Assembly: GCA_014529385.2 (NCBI GenBank)
Contig: CM043949.1
Location: 141,954,858 to 142,018,857, forward strand
DNA from: Adiantum capillus-veneris
Lineage: Eukaryota > Streptophyta > Polypodiopsida > Polypodiales > Pteridaceae
Length of the DNA stretch: 64,000 bases
Direction of reading: 5' to 3'
Shown here: positions 35,105-45,928 of the stretch, piece after piece
Layout of the letters: every line of letters starts with the position of its first letter
Numbering within the stretch: position 1 is the first letter of the stretch
Notes under the pieces: model-generated
What the model was told of the DNA's origin: nothing
Database searches by the model: none
Seen by the model: only the letters and a program-made list of their open reading frames with translations
Program-made: the position numbers and the translations under genes

Positions 35105-35527
35105 TCACTTGGTATCGTACTCCCCCATGTAGGACGGTAGTGTTCTTAGCGAATGGGGTTGACTATCCATAGATTGTACAGATCCTTTGTCGCCCCAATA
35201 CGATCGCACGTCTAGATTCATTTGAGATCCAGTCTCAAATTCCTCTATTGGTGGTAGAAACACTCCTCGTTCATCACCAGTCTTGTCTACTCGTCTTCTT
35301 AGGTCATCGGCTTCATTGGCCTCTCTCACTTGTTTCCACAATTCGCCAAGACCATCTATCTCTTTACAATCCTCAGGTATAGCTTGGTGAAATCCCTCGG
35401 AAGAGTTATCCGTGGTATTCAATACTATCCTTGGTTCTAATGCTGGGTCTTTGAGGTTTGGTCTGTGCTCATGACTACTATCTGGCTCTTTTAGTTCCTG
35501 GTTTGGTGGGATTACTTGTGTAGGCAT
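35105..35527 (-). pseudogene. Gag-protease linker (TAT-C)
   Basis: 140-codon minus frame, acidic and Pro-rich. Its end (SYWGDKGSVQSMDSQ, then LPSYMGEYDTK) aligns with TAT-D (SMYGDIGLEKSTESIDE, then LPAYQGEYEAK). It stops with TGA right after EYDTK. Past the solo LTR the same frame resumes at the start of the protease region. Confidence 0.7.
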
Positions 35528-36899
35528 GACACATCACATCCTCAGGTTTTGCAACTGGTGGTTCTAGTAAAGCTTGGGCTGTTTGAATCATTTTCTGGAA
35601 CATTTCAAACATTTGCTTTTCTTGTTCCGCATAGGGATATGTCATCCACCTGTGTTCTTGGGTTTGGTTTTTTTTGAGCCTCACATCATAGGCTTTCAAG
35701 AGGGCATCTAATGTCTCATTAACCTTCTCTGCCAACACAGATCCTCCTGAACTAGCACTTCTCGCTTTCTCATCCATGGATGGTTCTTCTAGAGGTTTAA
35801 CCATCTGTGTAAGAGAAGGTGCCTCCTTTTCCTCATGTTGTTTTATCTTCTCCTCAGATTCGGTAAGCTTCTCAGCTAGGGATTTTTGCTCTCGTTCCCT
35901 GTGTGCTTTCATCCTAGTCTTTCTAGCTTTCCAACTATTTTGTTTGCTCTTGGTTTTCTGACTAGGTGCGTCTGTCTTTGGTCCATCATCCGTCTTTGGA
36001 CTCGTGTCACTTTTCGTGTTCTTTTTCTCTGGATTCTCATCAGCTTTCTTTTGAGCTTGTGCTCTCGTAACCACTTGAATTGGTACGACATTTTCATTTT
36101 CTGAGCTACTAGGTAGTTGAACAATCCCTAATACATTTGTCGTGATTTTCCTGATTTGGTTTGGGTTTTTCGGGCAATCGGGGATCAAGTGAGTGATGCC
36201 ACACTCAAGACAATAGTCATTTACTTCAGTGATCTCCGTATGAGGACATTGTTTGACCAAGTGGTTGTCACGACTTTTGTGACAATCTGTCTCTGGTTGA
36301 GGAGATTCTTTTAGCATTTCCTCTTGGCTATAAGCAAGCTTTGACCTAGATAAGCCACTATTTGCAATGAATCGCAATGTCCTTTCGTCCATTTCATACC
36401 TTCTTTCTTTCGACTGAAACCCAGGAGGTGGAGGTTGTACCGGCCTCACCACTCCATGTGTTTCTCTCACATTTTGTTGCTCCGAAGGGTAGTACTCACT
36501 TTGGTTGCTATACCACATTGTAGCTGGTACTGGCGATGGTTTATTTGATGCTTCCACCATTGGCATGTATCTCATGTCTACCGGCATTCTAGCACGTGGC
36601 AGCGGAGGTTGTTGTCCTAAGACAAGCTGTGGCCTTAAAACTCCTACTGGTCCTGGCGCATTCCCCGTAATGTCTCTAGGTGGAGTAGGTTCTTCTGGAA
36701 TAGGTTGTACATATGCCTCCCTAGCATTTTCCATGCTATAATAGCATTCTTCCTCCGTATGGTTCGTCCATTTTCTCTCAATTTCACACCACTTCGGCTC
36801 TCCCGAATCAGACCTTACAAGAGGAATCAACCTCTTGACCAAGTGGTCGAATAAGCTTTTCTTGATCAATAGGTGCCGTTGGCTTGGCAATGGACTCAC
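35478..36899 (-). pseudogene. Gag C-terminal region with zinc fingers (TAT-C)
   Basis: 473-codon minus frame homologous to 47507-49156 of TAT-D. It contains PKWCEIERKWTNHTEEECYY, a Pro-rich middle with VLGQQPPLPRARM, one intact CxxC-x3-H-x4-C finger in CLECGITHLIPDC, and a first finger that is damaged (CHKSRDNHLVKQC). A Lys-rich charged stretch follows, and then SGGSVLAEKVNETLDALLKA, a coiled-coil segment also found in TAT-D. Ends with EMFQKMIQTAQALLEPP. A frameshift links it to 35105-35527. Confidence 0.75.
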
Positions 36900-37182
36900 T
36901 TATCTGTGAAACACTGTGCTGAGAGGATGTGTCATCTCCTCGACTCTTTAAGTCCTTTTCTTTGTATGCCTCACAGTTATCCACTAGTTAAAGAGCTTCT
37001 TTGATCAACTCGTTTAGCGTCATCCTCCTTATCATATGGAGATCCTTCTGAAGCCCCGCATGTCTCATTCCCTGGATAAAGATCAGCATCAGTCGTGCTT
37101 GCATTGGTAATTCCGCTCTCGGACAGAGCTTCACATATCTCTTGAGCCGTAATGATGCTTTGTGTACTGATTTATTCTCTTT

Positions 37183-37980
37183 CTATTTGAATCTATGGAT
37201 TTGCGAGACCGTGTTGTGAGCAATGCCTTTTGGCGATAATTCTTCAACAAACTCCTCAAACAGCTCATCTAGAGTCTCAAAATCCCATTTTTCCACCGAG
37301 TCAAACCATGTAGCTGCATCATCTTCTAGAGTCAATCCAAATCCCGCAAACTGTGTTGCAAAATCTGAAACTTTCTCTGCTCTAATCACTCTTCTAAAAG
37401 TCGTTACGTGATCTCTCGGATCTTTATCTCCGGAGTATTTTCTGTTTACCCATTTGTGGACTTGGGCTGGTTTAACTCGTCGATTGTCTACAAGTTTAAC
37501 CAGAGACTCTCCCAATCCTTCTCTCGTTATCGCTCTTGAAGGGAATCCTGGTGGCTCTCTTCTTGGAATTCCTATAGGAATTCTCGTGTTTGGTGGAGGC
37601 ATTTGTGGTCCTTCATTGACCAAATATCCACCTCTTTCTAGTACAGTCTGTGGATTGGTGCTTTCTACAACTCTGTATTCTCGTCCATACTTGTCGACAA
37701 CTATAGATCTCCATTGACAGTCGACTCCGTATGTGTAGACATATAAGAGCTTGTAATCCGTTATCTCTTCTAGGTATGGATCTGAGCACCTATAAAGATT
37801 GACCTCATTGTCATCAATGTATCTATATAGTCCTTCACTCTCATGACCAATCATCCAAACTCTCTCAACAAGATGGATCTTTATCAATTGCAAGTTTGGA
37901 AGAACCATTGTGGGAGGATATTCCTCTATCGTCGGGATCTCCAAGCTTGTGTAAGCTGCATTTGAATCTAGGGTAGACAT
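37183..37980 (-). pseudogene. Gag N-terminal and capsid-like region (TAT-C)
   Basis: 265-codon minus frame starting ATG at 37980. The N-terminal half is unknown. The C-terminal half is a Retrotrans_gag domain: KYSGDKDPRDHVTTFRRVI, ATQFAGFGLTLEDDAATWF, FEEFVEELSPKGI. It stops at TAG after QIHRFK, where TAT-D reads FKQQ, so a Gln CAG to TAG change explains the stop. The frame continues beyond (LRLKRYVKLCPRAELP) up to the 36899 frame. Confidence 0.8.
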
Positions 37981-40839
37981 GATTTCTGGGCTTAAGAGAT
38001 TTTGCTTGGTTCAAGTAGACTTAGTCCACTATGTTCAAGTTCTTTAATTAGGGAAAAGTCGAAACTATGTCCAAAACCGCAACCGTTTCGTCACAATTGT
38101 CGCAAATTGTCGCTTTTAGACACCCCTAACTTGCGGATGTATTTTGAGGCCTCAAACGACGTTTTTTTTTCAAAGTTGAACTAAATGGTTTCCCTAGGCA
38201 TACATTTAGTTCAAGTTTTTCTCTAAGATCGATAGAGCCGCTCTCAGGCTATGTTTTGATATAAAAACTTTTCCGATCCGATACCGTTTGTGAAAGTTAT
38301 GGCCAAAATAGTGAAATGCAGTTTAAACTGGTCAAAATGAGTCCAAATTCAATTATAAAAGAAGATTTGGGATCTCTGTGACACTGTGAACACTCTTGTA
38401 TGGTCAAAAGTACAGTTGGACCCTAAAACTGGCCTAGAGACATCTTACACGTAGGATGTCTATATGCTCATAATTTAACAAAATTTGGTCTAGAGACTTC
38501 CCCTTAAGTGCAGCAACACAATGGTATGCTCATAATTTCATTTGAGCCTAAAAATGGCCTTGAGACATCCTACGCGTAGGATGTCTTTTTGCTCAGAATG
38601 ACTTGAAATTTTCACCCCAGCTTCTCCTTGATGTGTTGATCACAGTGGTGTGCTCACAGGTTGGTTTGGAGTCCTAAATCAAGCTGGAGACATCCTACGC
38701 GTAGGATGTCTAACTGCTCATATTTTATCCAAACTTGATCCCAAGATTCTCCTAGTGCTTAGCAACCCAATGGTATGCTCAAAATTGAATTTGGATGCCA
38801 ATAGGTCAAGATTTGGGCTGCATAAGCTTCTAGTGCACTCCAAGAGTAGGATGTATGACAATTCTTGTCTTTGCTTGGTAAATAGGCCAAACAAAGTCCA
38901 AATTCACTTTTGAAAAAAGTTCTGGAATCCTTGAGAAACTTAGAACCTCCCTATATGGCCAAAGTAGAATTTTGACCACTTTATGACCCTGGAGACATCC
39001 TACGCGTAGGATGTCTTTTTGCTCTGTTTTAGCTCAAACTTGCACTGTAGCTTCCCCTTGATGTGCTAAGCTCATAGCTATTTTAAATTTTTGATTCTGA
39101 CACCTATAGGTTGGTCAAATGATCAAGAATATGTTCCAAAAGCTTGATGTCTGTTCTGATGAATTCCTAAGTCAAATCAACTCCAAATTGGACCAAATTT
39201 GCCTAGGAGGCTTATCTAAGGCTATGTGATAGCATGGTATGGTCACAATAGAATTTTGGTTTCAGAATTATGCAGTACACATCCTACGCGTAGGATGTAT
39301 TTTTGCTCAGAATGAACCCAAACTTGGACCAAAGATTCCCCTAGTCTTCAGCAACCCACTGGTATGCTTAGATTTGAGTTTGGATGTCAAAAGACCCCAA
39401 AACTAGCTATTCTTGCCTTTTTCAGTCAAAAATGCTAAAGTCTGTTCAATCTTCCTTTCACTGACCCAAATGAGATGAAATTTATCACATGCACTCAATA
39501 CAACATTTAGAACATGCCTTTGGAGTCATCCTATGGTTTGGTCTCAAAATTAGGTCTTGGACACAATTTGGGTAGGATGTCTGGCAATTCTCATCTTTTG
39601 GTCTTATCCTGTCAAGATATGGTCAAGTTCCCCTTTCCAGGTGAAAATAGGGTAAAACCTACCTTCTGAACACACTGGTCAACTCAAAATTTCAAAATTT
39701 CCACCAGATCACCCTGTAGACATCCTACGTGTAGGATGTCTTTTTTCTCAGAATGGACTTCTGTTTCTACCCAAGGTGCTTCTTGATGCATATAACAAGA
39801 ATATGTGATCACAACAAATTTTGGATGTCAAAATTGCTCAGAATCACCACTTTTGGGAAAATATTTCTTTGAAAGAGTAACATCCCCTTAACTCTTAGTC
39901 TATATGTCCAAATGACATGAGCTTTGGTGTGTGTGTCCAACACAACATGCAGAATATGGGTATGATGTCAAAACTTGATTTTTGCTTCCAGAATCACTCT
40001 CTAGACATCCTATGCGTAGGATGTCTACTGATGAAATTTTTGGCAGAATTCATCCACAGGCATCCCCAAGTCTTGAGCACTACTTTTCAAGCATTCCTAC
40101 CAGTTTTTATGCAAAATTGTACTCAGAATCTTAAGTTTCTTGTTTTCGCGTTTTTCACACTCCGTCTTTGGTCTTTTGGGTGTCAAGAGTTGGTCAAAAC
40201 TCTAGTTTCAATGTATACTTAGGGTAAACCCCCCCTTCTGAACACACTGGTGCAGTCATAATTTTCAAATTTGGTCTCCAGAACCCCCTTGAGACATCCT
40301 ACGCGTAGGATGTCTATCTTTACAGAATTGTAGGTTTTCTTCACAGAACCCTTGCAAATGCTCTTCTATATGCACAACATCAGTCAGACATACAAAAATA
40401 TCCACAAAAGCTTGTTTAATGCATTTTTACCCTCAAAAGCACACTTTTCCGTGATTTCAAATGTAATCAAGCACTTTAACAAATAATTCAGTGTTGAATA
40501 GCTCTAGATCAAAATCGGATCACTTACCTAAAGCTACTCCTACAAATCATATGGGGTTTTGCATCTATGAGTAGAAAAAAGCTTCACTGCCACACACGGA
40601 CTAGTAAATGCTTTTATCACCTCACAAATCACTCGACCACCAACAACTACTCTAATCCACAGATCCTAACTAAACCTATCTAGTCGCACACCCTCGGCAA
40701 GACACACGCTTCCTGGCTATCCACTTGATCGTGGAATATCCTCTTCCGGATCCACTTAAGAAAAACGCTTTCTTTAGCCAAAACTAAATCAAGCAACCAT
40801 CACACAAGTGTTAGTAGGAAACCTACTTAGGTCCTTGTG
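37981..40839 (-). other. TAT-C leader with ten palindromes
   Basis: A 2.9-kb untranslated leader between PBS and gag. Contains a family of palindromes (listed separately) in degenerate tandem units of about 285 bp, with recurring filler such as TTTTTGCTCAGAATG and GTGCTCAGCAACC-like strings. No ORF is supported. Confidence 0.7.
38439..40314. repeat. Palindrome array, ACATCCTACGCGTAGGATGT
   Basis: Perfect or near-perfect palindromes, core ACATCCTACGCGTAGGATGT, usually flanked by G and C. Start positions: 38439, 38564, 38689, 38994, 39279, 39719, 40004 and 40293. Half-sites are at 38844 and 39560, where only GTAGGATGT is kept. Spacing is near 125-155 or 282-305 bp. Perfect copies: 38564, 38689, 38994, 40293 and the 20-bp core at 39279; others differ by one or two bases. 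Confidence 0.9.
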
Positions 40840-40857
40840 TCCCCGGCAACGACGCCA
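40840..40857 (-). other. Primer binding site of TAT-C
   Basis: On minus: TGGCGTCGTTGCCGGGGA, one base from TGGCGCCGTTGCCGGGGA, the tRNA-Arg-type PBS typical of Tat/Ogre elements. It lies four bases from the LTR end. Confidence 0.85.
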
Positions 40858-40861
40858 ATGT

Positions 40862-41126
40862 TGCAGGAGCGACTCACACACCCATGAAGTGCATGCAAAC
40901 AGTACCTAGATCAACATAATGTCAATCGAGGACACAAATGACACGATAGGCACACGAAGGAAATCTCTTTAGTTTGTCAGGCTGAGACCATCCTACACAT
41001 ACAACACTCTGGAAGGCCAACTATACCACAATCAAGAACCTCACTGCTCTCAACAACACCACATATCCACATACACACATATGGAAGGTAACTCACCTAA
41101 TCATGCCAGATTCGTACGAAACCTAA
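40862..41126 (-). repeat. 5' LTR of TAT-C, truncated by insertion
   Basis: 265 bp matching the 3' LTR. It breaks at 41126, where TGTAAC of the CRV-2 LTR begins. CCTAA (41122-41126) should be one copy of the CRV-2 target duplication; the other would lie outside the window. Confidence 0.8.
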
Positions 41127-42716
41127 TGTAACTTTTAATGGCCTAATAACTTGTGTGTAGCGGAAATTAGCATGAACATAGTGGGCATTTCATAAGAATA
41201 GATTCATAATGAGAATTACAAAAGTGCTTGGGTGGAGAGAGCAACAAAAAGCATAACATCTACTTAGATAGCATCAAAAATACTTTCAAAAGAGAGAGAA
41301 ATTAAGAAATTGACAACAGTTGAGGACCGGATTTTCATGGAGCCGGTCCCCCCTCCAAAAGTCTTTGTATTATGGTTTCTCCCTTCAAGAGAGACATTGT
41401 ACAATACAATTCTTTGTGTTCCTTCAAGACTAGCTAGTGCAATGAAGATGAAAGCTTCATGCACCAAGCAAAACACTTAGCAAACACAACTTTAATTATC
41501 CCCGGTCTCAGACCCAAGACCTCACACACCTTCGAAGATGGTGAGAGCTAGCAGGGTATGAGAGTAGATTGAGAGGAAGAAGGAGTATCTTACGAGAAAG
41601 ATGTACATCTCCTCACATAATCACTCATATTATCATAGCTTAGCTTAGTAATTAGCTTGGTAGAGGAGATGAGCATGCATTGAATCTTGGCTATTGGTTG
41701 GATTTGCATCCACATGCCAAGAGTGTGTCGATGTAGGCTTCTATCTCACAAGCTTGGAGTAGGTGATGAGCTCTCCATTAAAGCTTGGGAAGAGATAGTC
41801 TTCTCTTTCTTCACACATGAGATTGTGTGAGTGTGTGTGTGATAATGCCTTGCAAAAATCAGCCCCCTCTCTCTCTTGGGCGAGCCCTCTTGCTATTTGC
41901 TCTTGCTATCTCCCCATTGGCCCTCCCTAAGTCAAGCCAATGATTATTAAGCAGCATAAGTGATAGCCTTTTGACATGTGTCCCCCTTTCCCCTTTTGTG
42001 AGAGCTTTAGATAATTTAATAATTAAACTAAACTCTCATTGGACCCCTTTGCCTCCTGGCCAATAGATCAGGCAAGCCATTAGGCTGCTGAATGCTCATT
42101 GGACCCCTTCGGAGACTGTCCAATAGTCTTCTAGAGGACTTAATTCTCATTGGTTCTTTTATTAAGTGTTTTTAAATTAATTAAACTAGATTTACTCTAG
42201 CATAATTCTCATTGGTCCACCTCCAAGGCCATCCAATAGGAATTGGGTACACCTTGTGGGCATCTGGCCTAGGGAGCTGACATGTGTCCCTCATTCCCTT
42301 TGTGTAAAGGGAGCTTGTGTGTGTATGTGTGTGTGTGGCTTTCTCTCTCATCCCCTAGAAGAAAGGCTCGCCCCCTCCCATGTAGGGATGTACAAAGGCT
42401 TTTTTGGTCACACACAAAGCATCCAATTCCCTTAAGGTTGACCTTTGGACACAACCTTTGAATTTTGGAACCTTAGCATTTTGGAAGTCCTAATGGGCTG
42501 AACGTTAGGGTCTTTTTAGCCCATTGTTGCACATGGCTATTTTGCAGATGGCCCCCCCTTTGGATCCCTATTTTCCCTCCTTTGGATCCCTACTGTGGCC
42601 GGTCTGCTAGCTTAACCAATATTCTAGCTTTTTCTCCCCTGGCACTTTCCCATATTAAATGATCAGTTTAACATGAGAAAATAATTTAGGAGAATTAGAT
42701 ATTGATTATTATGACA
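41127..42716 (-). repeat. 3' LTR of CRV-2
   Basis: 1590 bp, nearly the same as the solo LTR at 33482-35072. On minus it starts TGTCATAAT just after a purine tract (CAAGAGAGAGGTAA) and ends AGTTACA. Confidence 0.9.
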
Positions 42717-43301
42717 TTACCTCTCTCTTGAAATCATAGTCGTCCTCGACTATGGTGTAGAGAAGATAAAGCATATTCATGAGTCCTTTTCTGAGCGGGT
42801 AGAGGATCCCTATGTTACCCTACGACATCATTCCACAATGGATGACTAGTCCATTTGGCGCTTGAGAGCCTGAGGCTGTCGCCGCAAGAATGTCTGCACA
42901 TTAGTCCTATCAGTCTTCCATAGTAGAGTGACAAGCTCTACTTGGTGTTTGGGAGACGTCCTCTCCACAAACTTGATCTAAGCATGCATACTACTTAATT
43001 TTTGTGCACAATAAAGAAAAAGAGAGTCTTATAAGACAAAAACTTTGTTCATTTTTTACATTTTGTACATTTTCTTACTCTTGGGAAGCATTGTAAGCAT
43101 TGAAAAGGTTTAGGTTATCCTTTAATTGTATGCCTTGCATCCATCTAGCATCTTCAAAAGGATAATTCTTAAACTTAATAAGATAGTCTTACCGCCTCTT
43201 AATACCTTGTCTTCATGTGGGAGAATGGACTCGGGCTACAACACCTCCTCTTGGTCCTCGATCTCCGGTGGGTCTTCAATAGTTGGTTCTTGAGGTGGCT
43301 C
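42717..43301 (-). pseudogene. Chromodomain remnant and 3' end of CRV-2
   Basis: After the integrase frame, minus reads PESILPHEDKVLR and, after a frameshift, YLIKFKNYPFEDARWMQGI, which fits the chromodomain tail of plant chromoviruses (yLVKW...eATW pattern). 3' of this is a non-coding stretch with the GTCGAGGACGACTATG signature and purine tract before the LTR. Confidence 0.65.
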
Positions 43302-43883
43302 TCATTTGTAACGCTTTAATAGGCTCACATGGAAATCATTGTGTATGAGCAAATGATTGGGCAACTTGAGTTGATAGGCCATCTCATTGATTGGCCTAAG
43401 AATCTGGAAGGGACCATAGTACCTTTTTGCTAGTTTAGCATAGTACTTTTGGTGTCCCGTAGGATTCTTGCCCGTCGTGTGCCTTAATTGAGCCTTGGGA
43501 AACTTTAATAAGACCCAATCATTTTCTTTAAAGGTTTGGGCTCTTCTGTGCTTGTCAGCAGCAGCCTTTTGCCTTTGCTGTGAGATAGAGATAGCATCCT
43601 TAATCTTTTGAAAAGATTCTTGTAGGTCTCGGCTATACTCATCTGCAGCGAAGATCTTCCCATGTACCTTAAGTAGCAAGGGACTTTTTGATCTTCCCTC
43701 AATTACCTCGAAAGGTGCTTTTCCCGTGGAAGTATGTACAGTGTTATTGTAAGTATACTCCACTAAGGGTAAGTACTTCTCCCATTGGGATCTTTGATCT
43801 ACTTCCGTTACATAGGCTTTTAGTAGATCGAGAATGGTTAGGTTAGCTATTTCACTTTGGCCATCCGTTTGTGGATGATAGGC
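43302..43883 (-). pseudogene. Integrase C-terminal half (CRV-2)
   Basis: From the insertion point on minus, the frame starts [10 protein letters not shown] (third catalytic residue Glu), passes through an ILDLLKAYV segment, [20 protein letters not shown] and the basic C-terminal domain ([35 protein letters not shown]), then a TAA. It is separated from its N-terminal half by TAT-D. The main ORF spans 43302-43763; upstream codons to 43883 are in frame. Confidence 0.85.
43879..43883 (+). other. TAT-D target duplication, left copy
   Basis: TAGGC, repeated at 60090-60094. Confidence 0.9.
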
Positions 43884-44816
43884 TATTGCAGCTCAGCAAC
43901 GGTGGATAGCGGCCACCACTACATCAAGTCAAATCGCCGTCTTTTTGTATTAATTTTCTGCTCTGAAGTTGAGCTCGTAATATTTTTGCTATTCAAATGT
44001 AAAGGGTTTATCTTCTGGGGCCATGGGCTTCCAAGTTGTATAGATTCCCAACTCAAGCACACAATTGATTATTGAGCCATGTATTTATGGGAAACCCTCC
44101 TCCCACAAGACCTAAGTATAAAGGTCAAAATGAAGGGTTTTGGAGGGATGGATTTTATGAGTTAGAAAAACTCTCTATGCGGGCAGCTTATCTATTTTTG
44201 TGTGTGCATCTTCTTTGATTCCTATCTTGTGCTGCACGAGTCGCATTGCAGAACCGAGACCACAGGCGCGTTCAGCTCATCGAGCTCTTCGATTCAACGC
44301 CAACCATTTGCCACGAGACGCTACTTCACGAGCATCGACCTACGGACTTACAGGTGAGTTTTAGGGAGTTTAGGGTAGATTTCAATGAAACCAACCATAG
44401 AGTAGGGTAGCTCTCCCTTAGACGGAGCTGTAGAGACCATCTGGGACTGTTTCCGACAACTTCCATTTTGCTGTTAGACAGTAAGCGTGTTTTTTTCCAG
44501 GGTGCAGAATTCAGGTTTGAGGGTCTAGGTAGCTTGGGGACATGTAGGAAATTGCCTATGGTGAGTTTCGTGTCAAACCGAGGTCATTAGCCCAAGGTTT
44601 AGCTTAGTTTTGTGACGTAGGAGGTTCTTGGCAGATTTGGGTATTCCCGCACACACAGGACTTAGAGATCTTAGATGACCATTCGATAGGTATTGGACAA
44701 GAGGTTGACACCCTCTTGGCACGCCTGCATGCCCTAATCGGGTCAGTGACGTCCCTAGTTGACATCTTTATGTGTTGAGTAGGTTCTCACTTGCTACGAG
44801 CGGCACTCGAAAAACA
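43884..44816 (+). repeat. 5' LTR of TAT-D
   Basis: 933 bp. Starts TATTGCAGC where the 3' LTR starts TGTTGCAGC, so the terminal TG is mutated to TA. Ends CTCGAAAAACA. Contains CAG|GTGAGT at 44351-44359, a consensus plant splice donor, and half of the element palindrome (ACAGTAAGCG at 44478-44487). Confidence 0.95.
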
Positions 44817-44818
44817 AC

Positions 44819-44836
44819 TAGCGCCGCTACCGGGGA
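44819..44836 (+). other. Primer binding site of TAT-D
   Basis: TAGCGCCGCTACCGGGGA, two bases after the LTR, two mismatches from the Tat/Ogre tRNA-Arg-type PBS. Confidence 0.8.
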
Positions 44837-45928
44837 CGAGCTACCTAGATTAGAGTGGAGACCTTAGTGTGGGGTTATGGCTGTACGGAAAGAATCTTTC
44901 ATTACTTTGCCAAAGTTGAGGTATCCTTGGCTTTGTTAGTCTAGGATAGGTGAGTTTCTTGCCGCTGTCATTGTTAGTTTAGAGTATCATTGTAGTTTAG
45001 TGTAAAAGTTGTGTTTTCAGCATTCAGTAGCTTAAGAGTGTTTGGCTTAGTGTGTGCCAAAAGTGCATGTTAGGTCAAGCACAAAAACATCCCAAAAAAA
45101 AAAACACCTAAAAACTGCTTGTTCTTAGGATTTAGATACCATTCAGTGTTTTCTTTGTTGTTTTAGGGTTCGAATAAGTAGGACACATGTGTGGAGTGTT
45201 CTGGATGTGAAAGGTTTAATTTACTTTGGATTTGCCCAAGGTTTGTATGTTTGGTGCTGTAAAGTGACTGAAGTGACCTAGAAAAGCCATCTTGGTGTAC
45301 AGAGTTGGTATTAGTGTCCAAAAGCACTTAAAATCACCTCTAGTAACCATAGCAAGTGTCAGGTACCAAAAAAGCTACAATTTGCGAGTCCAGACAGTAG
45401 GCGCTCTTACTGTCTCCAGACCCAGATTTGGCCAATTGACCAAGCGAAAGCATGTACACATGTTATAGGCTCAGTAATAAGCAAGTTTGTGTAGTTATAA
45501 TCCAAATTTGATGTGTTTTGGTCTTGTCAAGTGCTTGGTATACACAACAAAATCTGCAAAAGTGACCATAACTCAAGCCAGCAAGCCCACAATCCAGGTG
45601 AAGACTCTAGAAGGTGAGTAGAAGCCCGGGTAAGAGGTTCCTATTGCTAGGAGTGTCAAAATACATCCTGTGAGCACAGAAAGTGCAATACTGTCCTCTA
45701 GATAGTAAGCGCTCTTACTGTCTCCAGTGCCCAAATTGTGATATTTGGCTTGCCACCTAATCTATACATTGAATGCATGTATATATATAGTTTCTATACT
45801 GAGAAAGACTTCAAATAGATAGTAAAAGTGTGTAAACTTCTTGCATGGTTTACCAGGAGCCTGAGACCACAGCCAGCTGGAAGTAAGGTAACTTTCCAGG
45901 TTAGTGCATCCAAGGTTAAGCACGTTTC
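44837..45928 (+). other. TAT-D leader with two palindromes
   Basis: Untranslated, 1.1 kb. It contains palindromes at 45393-45414 and 45701-45722 (about 308 bp apart). Near the gag start, GGTTTACCAG and TTTCCAG look like splice acceptors that could pair with the donor in the LTR. Confidence 0.7.
45393..45722. repeat. Palindrome pair, ACAGTAAGCGCTCTTACTGT type, leader
   Basis: Arms ACAGTAAG and CTTACTGT around CGCT; the first copy has a one-base change in an arm (ACAGTAGG). Each is flanked by G and C, giving 22 bases, and some flanks extend the arms. Confidence 0.9.

Larger units (their letters stand above)
28701..41126 (-). mobile_element. TAT-C: non-autonomous Tat-like element, host of the nest
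   Basis: Minus-strand element. 3' LTR 28701-29743, internal region 29744-40861, partial 5' LTR 40862-41126. The rest of the 5' LTR was displaced by the chromovirus inserted at 41127 and must lie to the right of the window. Internal order on minus: PBS, palindrome-rich leader, gag, protease, W-x-P-K tract, internal polypurine tract, 3' polypurine tract. RT, RNase H and integrase are entirely absent. A solo chromovirus LTR interrupts it at 33482-35072. Confidence 0.85.

Noticed and set aside
38439-40314. CRISPR array, from regularly spaced palindromic repeats
   Set aside because: Spacers are 100-285 bp, related to each other and not unique; no cas genes; the array is inside the leader of a plant retrotransposon.
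41264-41476. 70-codon minus ORF repeated at 33619-33831
   Set aside because: The two are the same because both lie in copies of the chromovirus LTR. Conservation is explained by recent common origin, not by selection.
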